A stretch of 64,000 nt of DNA from Methyloceanibacter methanicus (lineage in GTDB: Bacteria; Pseudomonadota; Alphaproteobacteria; Rhizobiales; Methyloligellaceae), in NCBI RefSeq assembly GCF_001723285.1, contig NZ_LPWG01000002.1:1-64000 (forward strand). Reading direction: 5' to 3'. Below the pieces are notes generated by a model. The model worked only from the letters and a program-made list of their open reading frames with translations. It was not told the origin of the DNA and did no database searches. Shown here one piece after another: positions 62,237 through 64,000 of this stretch; position 1 is the first letter of the stretch; every line of letters starts with the position of its first letter. The position numbers and the translations under genes were made by a program.

Positions 62237-64000
62237 GTGCAGTACACAATCTGGCAGAGCTTCGGCGCTGACAGCGCCGGGAGTGCGCGTGCACCCATAC
62301 CCATCGCGTGTCTCGCGCTGGTGCTGATCGGGTTGTCCCTGATCGGCCCGGCCGGACCGGTGGTGCTCACGCTCGCGCCCTTGCTCCTCGGCATCGCCCT
62401 CCTTGTCATGGCCGCGCGCTGGAACTCAGGACCCCGCCACGCACAGCTGGAATCCCTCGCTGCCCGCCTCGATTCAGGCCTCGAATCGATCAAAGACCTG
62501 CAATGGGAAATCCGTGAGCGCGAGGCGCGCTACCGCGACCTGCTCGACCACCAGGATGACGTGATCGCCCGCCGCGACGCCGACGGGATGTTGTCTTTCG
62601 TCAACGACGCCTTCTGCAAGACGTTCGGCGTCGAACGGCGCGACGTGCTGGGCCATCCCCTGTCGCTTCCGATCCTCGACAGCGAAGCGACTCAAGACAC
62701 GGGACAACGCAATGGCGTGCGCGACACCCGTGTGGTCGAGCTTTCGACCACGTCGGGGCCGCGCTGGTTCGTCTGGGAGGATTCCCCCCTGCCAAGCGAG
62801 CACGGCGGCCCTAGCGAAATCCAAAGCATCGGACGCGACGTCACCGAACAACGCGCGGCGGAACTTGCCCTGGCGCAGGCCCGCGACCAGGCGATGACCG
62901 CAAGTCAGGCCAAGTCGCGATTCCTCGCCTCGATGAGCCATGAAATCCGTACACCGATGAACGGCATTCTCGGCATGACGGACCTGTTGCTCGACACCAA
63001 GCTCTCGCCGGAACAGATGACGTATGCGCGCGCCATCTCGACGTCCGCGACCACGCTGCTGAGCCTCATCGACGAAGTCCTCGATTTCTCGAAGATCGAA
63101 GCGGGCAAGACGGACTTGCGCCCGGCGCCGTTCGATCTCACCGAGACGGCCCAGGGCGTCGTCGAGCTTCTCGGCCCCCGCGCCCGCGACAAGGGGCTCG
63201 AGATCGGCTGGTTCGTCGCGCCCGATCTGCCGCAGACAGTTGTGGGCGACCAGGCGCGAATCCGGCAGGTTCTGATGAATCTCGTGGGCAACGCGATTAA
63301 ATTCACCGAGCAGGGCGGCGTCGCTCTGACCGCAAAACGCGCCGAAGACTCCTCCGATCCGGAGCGGACGGTCGTGCGCTTCGACGTGACCGATACGGGG
63401 CCCGGCGTCCCACCACAGGCCCTCGAACGCATCTTCGCCGAATTCGAGCAAGCCGATCAGGCCCCGGCGCGCCGCCACGGCGGGACGGGGCTTGGCCTTG
63501 CGATCTCCAAGGGGCTAGTGCGAGCCATGGGCGGCCAGATCCGGGTTGCCAGCGAGCCGGGGGCGGGCGCGACCTTCACCGTCGAGTTGCCGCTGGGAAC
63601 GCCGAAAGACACGCCGGCGCTGCGGGCCGCGTGGCCAACGCCGCGCGACGACGACAAGGTCTTGATCCTCCTCGACGGCGGCACCGAGGCCGCCGTGGTC
63701 AGCGACCTCATCACCTCCATGGGCGCCTCGGCGACCCGCGTCTCGGCGGACGAGGCCGTGCGCGTGGCGCAAGCCGCGGCCGACAAAGGCGCACCCTACA
63801 CCGCGCTGCTCACCGATACGGCCAACGCCGGCAAGAGCGGCCGCGCGATCCTCCCGTTCCTGGCCTGTGCCCCGGGGCAGCCGGCCCCGCGCGCTGTCGT
63901 CACCATCGACCCCGGGGAACGCAGCGCCTATGCCGCACTAGCCGCGCAAGGTTTCAACGCCTATCTCGTACGCCCGGTCCGGCCGGTCTCGGCGCTCACG
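62237..64000 (+). CDS. Hybrid-type sensor histidine kinase, 3' partial
   Basis: The frame is open to the window end (588 codons seen). A GTG start gives MQYTIWQSFG. A membrane region follows (ALVLIGLSLIGPAGPVVLTL, then TLAPLLLGIALLVMA, residues 25-60), then a short coiled coil and a PAS domain near 95-215 (RYRDLLDHQDDVIARRDADG, then IGRDVTEQRAAE). HisKA has the phosphorylated His235 in SMSHEIRTPMNGILGMTDLL. The ATPase domain shows LMNLVGNAIKFTE, FDVTDTGPGVP and GGTGLGLAISKGLV. The last part (DKVLILLDGGTEAAVVSDLI) begins a receiver-like domain, so it is a hybrid kinase. An ATG is lacking near the GTG; the ribosome site is weak. Confidence 0.88.
   Translation, partial: MQYTIWQSFGADSAGSARAPIPIACLALVLIGLSLIGPAGPVVLTLAPLLLGIALLVMAARWNSGPRHAQLESLAARLDSGLESIKDLQWEIREREARYRDLLDHQDDVIARRDADGMLSFVNDAFCKTFGVERRDVLGHPLSLPILDSEATQDTGQRNGVRDTRVVELSTTSGPRWFVWEDSPLPSEHGGPSEIQSIGRDVTEQRAAELALAQARDQAMTASQAKSRFLASMSHEIRTPMNGILGMTDLLLDTKLSPEQMTYARAISTSATTLLSLIDEVLDFSKIEAGKTDLRPAPFDLTETAQGVVELLGPRARDKGLEIGWFVAPDLPQTVVGDQARIRQVLMNLVGNAIKFTEQGGVALTAKRAEDSSDPERTVVRFDVTDTGPGVPPQALERIFAEFEQADQAPARRHGGTGLGLAISKGLVRAMGGQIRVASEPGAGATFTVELPLGTPKDTPALRAAWPTPRDDDKVLILLDGGTEAAVVSDLITSMGASATRVSADEAVRVAQAAADKGAPYTALLTDTANAGKSGRAILPFLACAPGQPAPRAVVTIDPGERSAYAALAAQGFNAYLVRPVRPVSALT

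Overview
This window is a GC-rich alphaproteobacterial chromosome segment, most likely Hyphomicrobiales. The evidence is the set of familiar housekeeping blocks (nfuA-rutE-like-tsaB-rimI-fur-plsC; trpS-murJ-glnD-mutS; rph-rdgB-hemW; rsmI-yraN-gshB) and a perfect CtrA-type box (TTAA-N7-TTAAC). A methylotroph-like Hyphomicrobiaceae/Methyloligellaceae host is plausible, but the genus cannot be fixed from the sequence.

Layout. 1-11.7 kb: envelope and stress genes (Sel1/SH3 protein, HdeD, MFS carrier, choloylglycine hydrolase-family amidase, cytochrome c, VIT-family transporter, trypsin-like protease, Tat-exported carbonic anhydrase, L,D-transpeptidase, MepA). 11.7-18.1 kb: DUF2237, Usp, nfuA, nitroreductase, tsaB, rimI, fur, plsC and a coiled-coil protein. 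18.4-24.1 kb: two MFS carriers, ppk2, a GST and a 40-aa membrane peptide. 24.2-27.5 kb: one large fatty-acyl-AMP ligase/ACP/thioester-reductase protein. 27.9-33.1 kb: sthA, a DEAD-box helicase, rhodanese, GNAT and small proteins. 43.6-64 kb: tRNA-Ser(GGA), msrA, trpS, a CitE-like lyase, murJ, glnD, mutS, rph, rdgB, hemW, rsmI, yraN, gshB, comM/yifB and a hybrid-type histidine kinase cut by the window end.

The accessory region is a 10.4-kb integrated element (33174-43617) bounded by a 16-bp direct repeat of the tRNA-Ser(GGA) 3' end. It carries a tyrosine integrase, two or three small DNA-binding proteins, and a phage head module (large terminase, HNH nuclease, HK97-type capsid, prohead protease, connector-like protein, portal). 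I see no tail, lysis or replication gene. That content matches a capsid-forming, tail-less phage satellite (cf-PICI-like) and is the best candidate for a poorly described system here.

A caution for users: at least eleven genes, including core genes such as tsaB, rsmI, plsC and the RNA helicase, are interrupted by apparent indels, mostly single-base, that a one-base correction restores to family-like protein. Several lie in homopolymers. I read these as sequencing/assembly errors rather than decay, and I give merged coordinates with the break positions.
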